Assembly: GCA_947476215.1 (NCBI GenBank)
Contig: CANJQI010000008.1
Span: 1 to 56,908 of the forward strand
Length of the DNA: 56,908 bases
Source: Betaproteobacteria bacterium
GTDB lineage: Bacteria > Pseudomonadota > Gammaproteobacteria > Burkholderiales > SG8-41
Direction of reading: 5' to 3'
Shown here in pieces: positions 21,337-29,398 of the stretch. The number at the start of each line of letters is the position of its first letter. The stretch's first letter is position 1. A program made the position numbers and the translations under genes. The notes beneath the pieces are model-generated. The model did not search any database, was not told the DNA's origin, and worked only from the letters and a program-made list of their open reading frames with translations.

Positions 21337-22105
21337 GAAGCGATTGATTGGGGTAATTACAGTCCGAGACGGTTTGGCGGTTCAATCGATTGGCTATAAG
21401 CGCTATCTGCCGCTGGGCAAGCCAGAATACCTGGCGGAAAATCTTGACCGTTGGGGCGCGGATGAAATCCTGGTAATGTCCATTGATCGAACAGTTCGCG
21501 GTCTCGGCCCCGATCTAGGACTGCTCAAGCGTCTCGGAAAAGTGGGGATACGCACTCCGTTGATAGTGGCTGGAGGAATTTCTTCCAAAGACAACGCAAT
21601 TGAGGTAGTGCATTCAGGGGCTGACCGAATCTGCATTGACGCGCTTTTGCAGGACAACCCGGAAGAGGTGCGCGCGATCGCCGAGTGCCTAGGCTCGCAG
21701 GCGGTCATTGCTTCATTGCCGGTCTCTGCAGGGACCGCGAGTTACATGTGGTGGGATTATCGATCCAAGGCTTTGCGACATTTGGCTACAGAAGTGTGTG
21801 CCTTGCTGGAAGATGGAGTCGTTTCCGAGGTGCTGCTTGTGGATTGGCAGCATGAGGGTATCCACGCGGGTTTTGACCAACGATTGATAGAGCGCTTTCC
21901 GATTCCGAATGTTCCGCTGATTGCCTTTGGTGGGGTGAGCCATCACGAGCAAATCGAACAATTGCTCAACAAAGAATCAGTTTCGGCCGTTGCCATTGGC
22001 AATTTTCTGAGTTACCGGGAGCATGCGATACAGCATTTCAAGATGCAATTGCAGGAATCGCATCTTCGGGGCGCTGTCTTTGCAGGAAGCGACGCGCGCG
22101 TATGA
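21329..22105 (+). CDS. hisF: HisF-like protein (WbuZ/HisF2 type) lacking cyclase aspartates
   Basis: RLIGVITVRDGLAVQSIGYKRYLPLG; ILVMSIDRTVRG; TPLIVAGGISSKDNAIEVVHSGADRICI; FGGVSHHEQIEQLL beta-alpha barrel. Confidence 0.85.
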   Translation: MLKKRLIGVITVRDGLAVQSIGYKRYLPLGKPEYLAENLDRWGADEILVMSIDRTVRGLGPDLGLLKRLGKVGIRTPLIVAGGISSKDNAIEVVHSGADRICIDALLQDNPEEVRAIAECLGSQAVIASLPVSAGTASYMWWDYRSKALRHLATEVCALLEDGVVSEVLLVDWQHEGIHAGFDQRLIERFPIPNVPLIAFGGVSHHEQIEQLLNKESVSAVAIGNFLSYREHAIQHFKMQLQESHLRGAVFAGSDARV

Positions 22106-23364
22106 AGAACAACCGTCAAGCATCTGACGCACAATTCTGCAAGCGGTGCCTTTATTCGACTGATCACCCCCTCGGATTGGTGCTTGATGAGGATGGCATC
22201 TGTTCAGGCTGCCGGATTCACGAAGAAAAAGATACGCTCGATTGGGCGGAGCGATTTCAAAAGCTCAGAACACTGGTGGCGCCCTATCGCAATGCGTCCG
22301 GCAATAACTATGACTGCGTAGTCCCGGTTTCTGGGGCGGGCGATTCCTACTATATCGTTCACGTTGTAAAGAACTTATTGGGGCTCAACCCCCTTCTCGT
22401 CACATACAACAAGTATTGGAACACGCCTCTCGGCATCCGTAATCTAGCCAACCTCAGAATCAGATTCGACTGCGACATTCTTTCCAAGAACGTCAATCCA
22501 ATTTCTGTAAAACGGATCGTCCGTACAACCCTTCGTGAGCTGGGCAGCATTTACTGGCATTGCATTGCCGGTCAGACTGTTTTCCCGGTTCAGACGGCAG
22601 TCAGCCACAAGATTCCTCTGATTATTTGGGGTGCGCATCAGGGACTGGAGCAAGTGGGCATGTTCTCCCATGAGCACGAGGTCGAAATGACCCGACGGCA
22701 TCGCAAGGACCACGATCTCATGGGTTATGAAGCCGACGATCTGCTTTCCTTGTTTGACGTCCTCAAGGAAGAAGATATTTGGCAATATCGATATCCTTCC
22801 GACGCTGATTTGGACGAAGTTGGTGTACGAGGTATTTATCTGGGCAACTATGTGCGTTGGGATCCCAAAGCCCAGCACGAGAAAATGATCGCGGATTTCG
22901 ACTATCAAACAATGTCTTTCGACCGCACCTTTGATTGCTACGATTTTGCCGATTGCTTCAATTACATGAATCTGCACGATCAGTTGAAACTCTACAAGCG
23001 CGGCTATTCGAAGGTCACAGATCATGCCTGCCGAGAAATCCGGCATGGGCGATTGACGCGAGACCAAGGCCTCGACCTGGTCCTAAAATACGAGCAAGCT
23101 CAGCCTCGACATCTGGATCTTTTTTCTGATTGGCTTGGGGTAACGTCGCACTCCCTGCAGTTCATCATCGATCAACACCGCAACAACAAATATTGGCGTG
23201 AGTTAAGTATGCGTGAGTGGGCTTTCAACGGATGGAGCCAGCAACATTCTACGGCGACTGCAAATCACAAGATCGGCGAAACAGATCTTGGTTTTATAGC
23301 CCATTCGCTAACTGACCACCACAAACTGGACCAATTTGTGGTGATCGGGAAAGGCCATCCTTGA
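22102..23364 (+). CDS. Second WbpG-like N-acetyl sugar amidotransferase paralog with divergent PP-loop
   Basis: FCKRCLYSTDHPLGLVLDEDGICSGCRIHEEKD Zn-binding Cys; CVVPVSGAGDSYYIVHVVKNLLGLNPLLVTYNKYWNT; same C-terminal architecture as 19598-20728 (YSKVTDHACREIRHGRLTRDQGLDLVLKYE vs FGRATDYVNEEIRLGRISRDQGIALVEEYD). Confidence 0.85.
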   Translation: MKNNRQASDAQFCKRCLYSTDHPLGLVLDEDGICSGCRIHEEKDTLDWAERFQKLRTLVAPYRNASGNNYDCVVPVSGAGDSYYIVHVVKNLLGLNPLLVTYNKYWNTPLGIRNLANLRIRFDCDILSKNVNPISVKRIVRTTLRELGSIYWHCIAGQTVFPVQTAVSHKIPLIIWGAHQGLEQVGMFSHEHEVEMTRRHRKDHDLMGYEADDLLSLFDVLKEEDIWQYRYPSDADLDEVGVRGIYLGNYVRWDPKAQHEKMIADFDYQTMSFDRTFDCYDFADCFNYMNLHDQLKLYKRGYSKVTDHACREIRHGRLTRDQGLDLVLKYEQAQPRHLDLFSDWLGVTSHSLQFIIDQHRNNKYWRELSMREWAFNGWSQQHSTATANHKIGETDLGFIAHSLTDHHKLDQFVVIGKGHP

Positions 23365-23433
23365 GCGTGTGAGCCGGGAATCACAGATTCGAGTTATTTG
23401 GCGTTTTTATGACTTTTACAGGGTAGTTTTCCG

Positions 23434-24714
23434 ATGCGCATTAAGACCAACATAATCTTTCTCTATGCGGACTCAATGCGGCGAGACCTGTCAACGTGCT
23501 ACATACTTGAGCAAATTCTGAACGAACGCGGGTTCAAAACCCTCATCTGTTGTAGGCGGAATTTCCTGCGACTACTCAGACTTGTGGAGCCCAGGCAACT
23601 ATTCATAGTCGGGCAAGTAGACATGTTTCACCAGCAGTCGATCCAGAGGGCTGCAAAAAATCACCAGACATACATTTATTTCATGCCGGCCGAAGGGTTC
23701 GCGAGCGACGCTGAATATGTCAACATGTATCCAAAAGACGTGGACTACAGTTTTATCCAAGCGGTCTTCTTTTGGGGAAAAAACTCGCTTGAATGGTTCG
23801 AGAAGAACCGGCCATCCGGCAACGCAAAAGCACTCAGACGAACAGGGTATGCTCGCTTGCCTATCGCGAGAGAATATTCTGCTATTGGCGGGAGGGGAGG
23901 AAAGAAGATAGGCTTTGTGGGGCGTTTTCCAGCGCTTAACGACATATACAAACGAAGCATGATGCGGTTTCTCGTATCGGAAAAGTCGGCGTCTGAGCGA
24001 GCAAAACTTATGGCCCGTCAAGATTCCGAGGCCAAGGCAATGAACTGCTATATCGAACTATTTGAGTTCATCGTTGAGAATACGAATTTGCAAGTCAGCC
24101 TCCGTCCTCACCCAAATGAAGATGTAACGACGTATCAGGCATTTATAAAGCGATTCGGGGAGAGATTCGAGATTGATCAATCATTTGACGTTGCGGAATG
24201 GATGGCGAGCTGTCATGCGATCGTTGGCATGGCAAGTTCTTCTTTCATTGATGCGCATGAAGTTAATACGCCAGTAATTTGCATCGATAAGTATCTAGGT
24301 TGCCAAAGCGGGACGCTGTTATTTGATCCGGCGCTGGAGTGGATGTATGAAAGCTGTCACCTGCCAAACAGCCTCGACGACATTAAGGCGTTGCTTTTAG
24401 GCGAAAGCCTGCGATCAGTTGCGAGCGAGAGATTCACGACGCTGATCGCTGAAGATTTTCGTGGTGACTCCGATACCGTATTTGAGACGATTGCTTCTGA
24501 AATACTAGAAAACTCACTAAAGCCGAAACCTCTCGATAATGCACTACTAATTTTTCTTAGATTTCTAGATTTTGTCTTAGCTAGTCTACATTTCGTCCGT
24601 AGAAATAATGCATTGCAGTTCGATTATTCATCCTATTATCATCCAATATCAGCGAAGCTGAAAAATGTCTCGGCGGAAATTAGAAAACGCGTGAATTTGG
24701 CACTTCCGTTCTAG
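23434..24714 (+). CDS. Surface carbohydrate biosynthesis protein (putative GT-B-like transferase)
   Basis: NIIFLYADSMRRDLSTCYILEQILNERGFKTLICCRRN; VSLRPHPNEDVTTYQAFIKRFGERFEIDQSFDVAEWMASCHAIVGMASSSFIDAHEVNTPVICID. Confidence 0.65.
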   Translation: MRIKTNIIFLYADSMRRDLSTCYILEQILNERGFKTLICCRRNFLRLLRLVEPRQLFIVGQVDMFHQQSIQRAAKNHQTYIYFMPAEGFASDAEYVNMYPKDVDYSFIQAVFFWGKNSLEWFEKNRPSGNAKALRRTGYARLPIAREYSAIGGRGGKKIGFVGRFPALNDIYKRSMMRFLVSEKSASERAKLMARQDSEAKAMNCYIELFEFIVENTNLQVSLRPHPNEDVTTYQAFIKRFGERFEIDQSFDVAEWMASCHAIVGMASSSFIDAHEVNTPVICIDKYLGCQSGTLLFDPALEWMYESCHLPNSLDDIKALLLGESLRSVASERFTTLIAEDFRGDSDTVFETIASEILENSLKPKPLDNALLIFLRFLDFVLASLHFVRRNNALQFDYSSYYHPISAKLKNVSAEIRKRVNLALPF

Positions 24715-24777
24715 CAATAGCTATCGAAACACAGGTCTAGGCTATTGCCCCTGCAACCCGGGGCGTATGTGGTAACG

Positions 24778-24805
24778 AATCAGCAATCAGCAATCAGCAA
24801 TCTGC
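24778..24805. repeat. Heptanucleotide tandem repeat (AATCAGC)x3 + AATCTGC
   Basis: aatcagcaatcagcaatcagcaatctgc read directly in the intergenic region before 24933. Confidence 0.9.
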
Positions 24806-24932
24806 ATATGTCCTTTGCGGATCCGTCAACCACCACGCGTATATTAATTCGCTCTTATGCAGAGTTCGACTGACGCTGGCAGTCGAACCTGGTTGAGTAC
24901 ACGCGCACGCTCGACCGATTGGTAAACCCGTC

Positions 24933-26654
24933 ATGGCTGACTATCTTCTCCAAACAACCGGTAGAGCACCTAGTGAATCACTCCCATCTAGAGTGGTAAT
25001 AGCGGGTGACTGGTGCGGCAAGATAACTGGTTTTGAAGCGAATGTATGCACGGTAACGTTAGATTACCCAATCAACTGCGCAGATGCACTTTGGATAAAG
25101 TGCGAGATCGACGCCGTCTTCGACGAATTGCTTCGGAAAGTGGGGGCGGCGTACAACAAATTATTCGGATTGGATAAAGATGCTAAGTATTACAAGATAG
25201 TAGTTGGTCGTTGGATTTATCATTTTCTCCATAACGTATACGAGAAGCGAGCTATTCTGAATAGAGCATCGCTGAAATATCCCGGAATATGGCTAGAAAG
25301 CTGCGGTAAAACCCATGCTTGGTCATTTGATTCGGACGACTATAGTCAGCAATCCTACTCATCGCACGACTTCAATTTTCGTATGTATTCCGGGGTTGCC
25401 GAATTCTTGAGTAGCATCCGAAAGCGTCATGTTGACATTGACGAGGCTTTGCCTCGGCAGCGCGGCGCAGAACTGGCGTTCGGGGCGAATCTGAAGAGTG
25501 GCGTTCAGTCGTTGGCCTGTGAAATTAACAGAATGTTGCGTGATCGTATGACGTTGGTGGTGTCGCCGAACTATCCACGATGCGGGCTTTACAACAGACT
25601 TTGGTTTTTCCTGAAAAGTGGTGGCGAAATCGTTCACTATAAATTTCCGCCGTTGCATCCGTCATTCGAGAAGCGGGATCCTAGCCTTCGCAAATGTCTT
25701 GCCCGCATAATTCATTGCAATGGGAAGAGCGAATTGCAAAATATAGCGTCGAGTTTGATTTTCAATTTTATGCCAGAATCCTTTGTTGAACATTTCGCGA
25801 CTTATCGGGAACAAGCGCAGGTTTGGCTTAAAAGATATCCAAAAATCAGTCGCATTTTCACTACCAATGCTATACATACAGACGAGCCTTTCAAATATCT
25901 CGTCGCGGAAGCGCAGCCTCTGGATTTGTGGATTTCACAACACGGCGCTGGATACGGGTTTTCTGAGGTTCAATCGAGCGAGGATTACGAACGCGAAATC
26001 GCCAATCGCTATTTCACTTGGGGGTGGGGAGAAAATGTGCTTCCACATCCGAAACTTTTGCCCGCTCGACGTATCGAATACAAGAAAAATAATGCGATTG
26101 TTTTTACGTTGCCAACTGTTTCGGAGTATGCCGGCGTCCTTGAAAGCTATTTCATCGCAAGCAATTACCAACGTACCCTATGTCTTTCGGATCAACTCGT
26201 GGAATATCTGAGTTCAGAAATTCTCTCCAACGTTGTTTTGCGCCAGCGCGAAATAAAAGGGTTTCGCATGTACAAACCACCGATTGAAGTGCGTGAAGAC
26301 GAAATACCAGATTTCCATGACAGCCTTAAGCGGGCGCGACTCCACCTGTCGAATCATATCGGGACTCCAGTACTGGAATCGCTTGCGATGAACGTGCCAA
26401 CTGTGGTCATATGTGATCCCACCATTCAAAGAATGCGTTTGTCCGCGGCGCCCTTCTTTGAAAGGCTAAAGGACGTTCAGATTCTTTTCGAGGACCCGGT
26501 CAAAGCGGCACATCATATTAATTCGGTATACGCGAGCATTGACGACTGGTGGATGTGTGATTCGACTCAGGCCGCCGTGAGATCTTTTTGCTCGCGCTTC
26601 GCGCAGTCGGATCGAAATTGGAAAACTGCTTGGCTTAATGCGCTAAGAAGCTAA
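24933..26654 (+). CDS. LIC12162-like putative transferase
   Basis: SRVVIAGDWCGK; KYYKIVVGRWIYHFLHNVYEKRAIL; DLWISQHGAGYGFSEVQSSEDYEREIANRYFTWGWGE; LSNHIGTPVLESLAMNVPTVVICDP. Confidence 0.7.
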   Translation: MADYLLQTTGRAPSESLPSRVVIAGDWCGKITGFEANVCTVTLDYPINCADALWIKCEIDAVFDELLRKVGAAYNKLFGLDKDAKYYKIVVGRWIYHFLHNVYEKRAILNRASLKYPGIWLESCGKTHAWSFDSDDYSQQSYSSHDFNFRMYSGVAEFLSSIRKRHVDIDEALPRQRGAELAFGANLKSGVQSLACEINRMLRDRMTLVVSPNYPRCGLYNRLWFFLKSGGEIVHYKFPPLHPSFEKRDPSLRKCLARIIHCNGKSELQNIASSLIFNFMPESFVEHFATYREQAQVWLKRYPKISRIFTTNAIHTDEPFKYLVAEAQPLDLWISQHGAGYGFSEVQSSEDYEREIANRYFTWGWGENVLPHPKLLPARRIEYKKNNAIVFTLPTVSEYAGVLESYFIASNYQRTLCLSDQLVEYLSSEILSNVVLRQREIKGFRMYKPPIEVREDEIPDFHDSLKRARLHLSNHIGTPVLESLAMNVPTVVICDPTIQRMRLSAAPFFERLKDVQILFEDPVKAAHHINSVYASIDDWWMCDSTQAAVRSFCSRFAQSDRNWKTAWLNALRS

Positions 26655-26673
26655 CAGTGTGACGGAACCGATA

Positions 26674-27450
26674 ATGTCGGACATCTATAACGATCAATCT
26701 TATGTTGCAAACAATCCCCAACTTCATCGGGAAGACTCAGCTTTTAAGTTTGAGCAGATTGCAGGGCTTTTGGAACAAATTCAGATACATGAAAATAGGA
26801 TAAAAATTCTAGATGTAGGTGGGGGGGCGGGTGTTCTGGGGGGAATGGCGGCTGAGTACTTCACAGGTAAGGGCGTGGGCGTAGAATTTGTTGCCTTGGA
26901 TTTGTCGGCGGAGATGTTAGGCGTCCAGGCACAAAGCAACCCGCACATAGTCCGTATTTGGAACTGTTCCGTAGTTGACTGCCCGGAGAAGGAATTCGAT
27001 CTTGTTCTGATGATAGACGTTATCGAGCATATCCAGAACAAGGACATGGCAGCAAACCGCCTCAACGAAATTGGCAAAAACGTTATCTACAACATTCCGA
27101 TACAAATCAATGTAGTCGATTTACTCAGGAACGCAGTGAATCGAGGCCTTTATTATTCTGAACAGACGCGTTTGATCGGTCACGTTCATTTCTTTAGCTA
27201 TGCATCAGCGCGTAGATTTGTTGATCGGCATCATCATCGAATCGTGAGTTCCTTTAAGCCCTATTGTGTTTTGATGCTAGGGTCACGTGATCTCCAATAT
27301 GTGGAGCTTAGAAAAGGCCGTGTCAGGCTGGCCGAGGTCAAAATTTCCTGCTGGATCGCCAAATACCTCCCGTGGCTGGCACCTTGGGTTGTTCAGGGCT
27401 CAATGTTTACGTTGGTCTCGAGGAAACCCGAAATTGCTCCCAAACGCTAG
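26674..27450 (+). CDS. Class I SAM-dependent methyltransferase-like protein
   Basis: IKILDVGGGAGVLGGMAAEYF motif I; FDLVLMIDVIEHIQNKDMAANRLNEIGKNVIYNIP; start could be GTG 26659. Confidence 0.75.
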   Translation: MSDIYNDQSYVANNPQLHREDSAFKFEQIAGLLEQIQIHENRIKILDVGGGAGVLGGMAAEYFTGKGVGVEFVALDLSAEMLGVQAQSNPHIVRIWNCSVVDCPEKEFDLVLMIDVIEHIQNKDMAANRLNEIGKNVIYNIPIQINVVDLLRNAVNRGLYYSEQTRLIGHVHFFSYASARRFVDRHHHRIVSSFKPYCVLMLGSRDLQYVELRKGRVRLAEVKISCWIAKYLPWLAPWVVQGSMFTLVSRKPEIAPKR

Positions 27451-27636
27451 CGAGGTGTCCTGCGGACGCATTGCGGATTTCTGCCGAAAAAGTCATCGTC
27501 ATACTTCTTTCAGAAATCGATTCGGAGTTCGACATTGCCGAGCGGAAAATAGCTTTTGCACGGCTCGATTGTGTCTGCTGCGCTGTCCCGACAGGACAAA
27601 GATGCATTGCCGAACGATTCTTCTTCTGCGTGCGTG

Positions 27637-29256
27637 ATGGATCCCGCGCCATTTGATTTCATCGTGGTCGGCGCCGGCTCTGCTGGAGCGACACTCGCTG
27701 CGAGACTCGCTGAAAGCGGGTCCCACCGTGTGCTCCTGCTGGAGGCCGGCGGCGCGGACAAGAATCTGTGGTTGCGCGTGCCGCTTGGCGTAGGAAAGGT
27801 TCTGCACGACGAGCGTTACGTGTGGAAGTTTAATACCGAGCCTGAACTCGAGCTAAAAGGTCGCCGAATCTACTCGCCTCGCGGAAAGATTGTGGGTGGG
27901 TCGAGCTCGGTGAACGGCCTGATTTTCGTGCGCGGCTCGCCTGAGCGTTTCGACCGCTGGCGGGACAGCGGCTGCCCAGGTTGGGGCTATGCGGACGTGT
28001 TGCCCTATTTCCGGAGGCTGGAGGACTATCCGGCCGGCGACCCGGCGTTGCGTGGCCGCGGGGGGCCAGTTGCAATTACCGAAATTGGGCGTGGCGACCC
28101 ATTGAGTGAGGCCTTTCTGGAAGCCTGCCTGCAGGCGGGCTATGGACAAACTGCCGATTACAATGGCGCCGCTGGCGACGGGGTGGGCTACCTGCAACTC
28201 ACCACTCGCAACGGGGTTCGCGAAAGCACCGCAACCGCCTATCTGAGAACCGCGGCGCGGCGCGGAAACATAGAAATCCGTACTCACGCACGAGTTGAGC
28301 GGATCTTGTTCCAAGGCACTCGAGCTTGCGGCGTCGCAGTGCACTCGGGGGGTAGGCTGCAGAAGATTGTGGCGCGGCGCGAAGTCATCATTGCAGCCGG
28401 GGCCATCCAGTCGCCTCAGCTGCTCGAACTCTCCGGCGTAGGGGACGCGGATTTGTTGCAGCAGTTCGGCATCGGAGTGGTGCATCATCTGCCAGGCGTG
28501 GGCGAGCGGCTGCAAGATCATCTTAATGTACGCGCAGCCTACGAATGCAGCCAGCCGATCACCATTAACGACGCATTGCGCAACCCTTGGCGAGGGCTGA
28601 AACTGGGGCTACGATACCTGCTGTTCCGCGAAGGCCTGCTCGCAACACCTTCTGCCACCGTCCACGCAATGCTAAGAAGCACGACGGGCCTTGCGGAGCC
28701 AGACGTAAAGATACAGCTGGTTCATTTAAGCGAGCAGGGTCGTTTCGGGGTCGCACCGGAGTCCGGCGTCGACCCTTGCTCAGGATTCTCGATTGGCGCC
28801 TTCCAGATGTATCCGAAATCGCATGGTAGCGTGCATATAAACTCCCCCGATTCCAAGGTGCCGCCGCGCATCCGGGCAAATTACCTTAGTCATCCTGACG
28901 ACCTCACGGTCACGCTGCGGGCACTCAAACTGGCTCGCAATATCGCCGCACAGCCCGCGCTAAGACCATATATTGTGCGCGAGTTGCGTCCGGGCGACAA
29001 CATGCGCACTGACGCTGAATTGATCGAGTACATACGACAGGTAGGACAGACCACCTATCACAGCGTTGGCACTTGCCACATGGGCCGCGGCCAGATGGCG
29101 GTAGTCGATCACGAGATGCGCGTTTACGGTCTGCAATCATTGCGCGTCATCGACGCCTCGGTAATGCCGTGGCTGGTTTCCCCCAATACCAATGCCTCAG
29201 CCATCATGATCGGTGAGAAGGGCTCCGACTTGGTACTGCGCGCGGCAGCCGTCTGA
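27637..29256 (+). CDS. GMC-family FAD-dependent oxidoreductase (choline dehydrogenase-like)
   Basis: FDFIVVGAGSAGATLAARLAESGSHRVLLLEAGG; GGSSSVNGLIFVRGSPERFDRW; AAGAIQSPQLLELSGVG; TYHSVGTCHMG catalytic His; start moved from 27556 to ATG 27637. Confidence 0.9.
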   Translation: MDPAPFDFIVVGAGSAGATLAARLAESGSHRVLLLEAGGADKNLWLRVPLGVGKVLHDERYVWKFNTEPELELKGRRIYSPRGKIVGGSSSVNGLIFVRGSPERFDRWRDSGCPGWGYADVLPYFRRLEDYPAGDPALRGRGGPVAITEIGRGDPLSEAFLEACLQAGYGQTADYNGAAGDGVGYLQLTTRNGVRESTATAYLRTAARRGNIEIRTHARVERILFQGTRACGVAVHSGGRLQKIVARREVIIAAGAIQSPQLLELSGVGDADLLQQFGIGVVHHLPGVGERLQDHLNVRAAYECSQPITINDALRNPWRGLKLGLRYLLFREGLLATPSATVHAMLRSTTGLAEPDVKIQLVHLSEQGRFGVAPESGVDPCSGFSIGAFQMYPKSHGSVHINSPDSKVPPRIRANYLSHPDDLTVTLRALKLARNIAAQPALRPYIVRELRPGDNMRTDAELIEYIRQVGQTTYHSVGTCHMGRGQMAVVDHEMRVYGLQSLRVIDASVMPWLVSPNTNASAIMIGEKGSDLVLRAAAV

Positions 29257-29324
29257 GGGCGATGTCCTGAGCGTAGTTGAAGGTTGAGTTAGCGGTTAAA
29301 CACAGAAATTAGGACACTCCCGGC

Positions 29325-29347
29325 GTTTGAAACCTCTCATTTCAAAC
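29325..29347. terminator. Putative bidirectional terminator hairpin between convergent genes
   Basis: gtttgaaa (29325-29332) / tttcaaac (29340-29347) perfect 8-bp inverted repeat, 7-nt loop cctctca, between convergent stops 29256 and 29399. Confidence 0.4.
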
Positions 29348-29398
29348 CGCATCAAACATAGTGGCATTCGCCTTTTCTGCCAAAATTTCAATAACCTG

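Noticed and set aside
20725-22105. HisH/HisF as part of a histidine biosynthesis operon
   Set aside because: Flanked by WbpG-like amidotransferases in a glycan operon and HisF-like protein lacks the cyclase Asp residues
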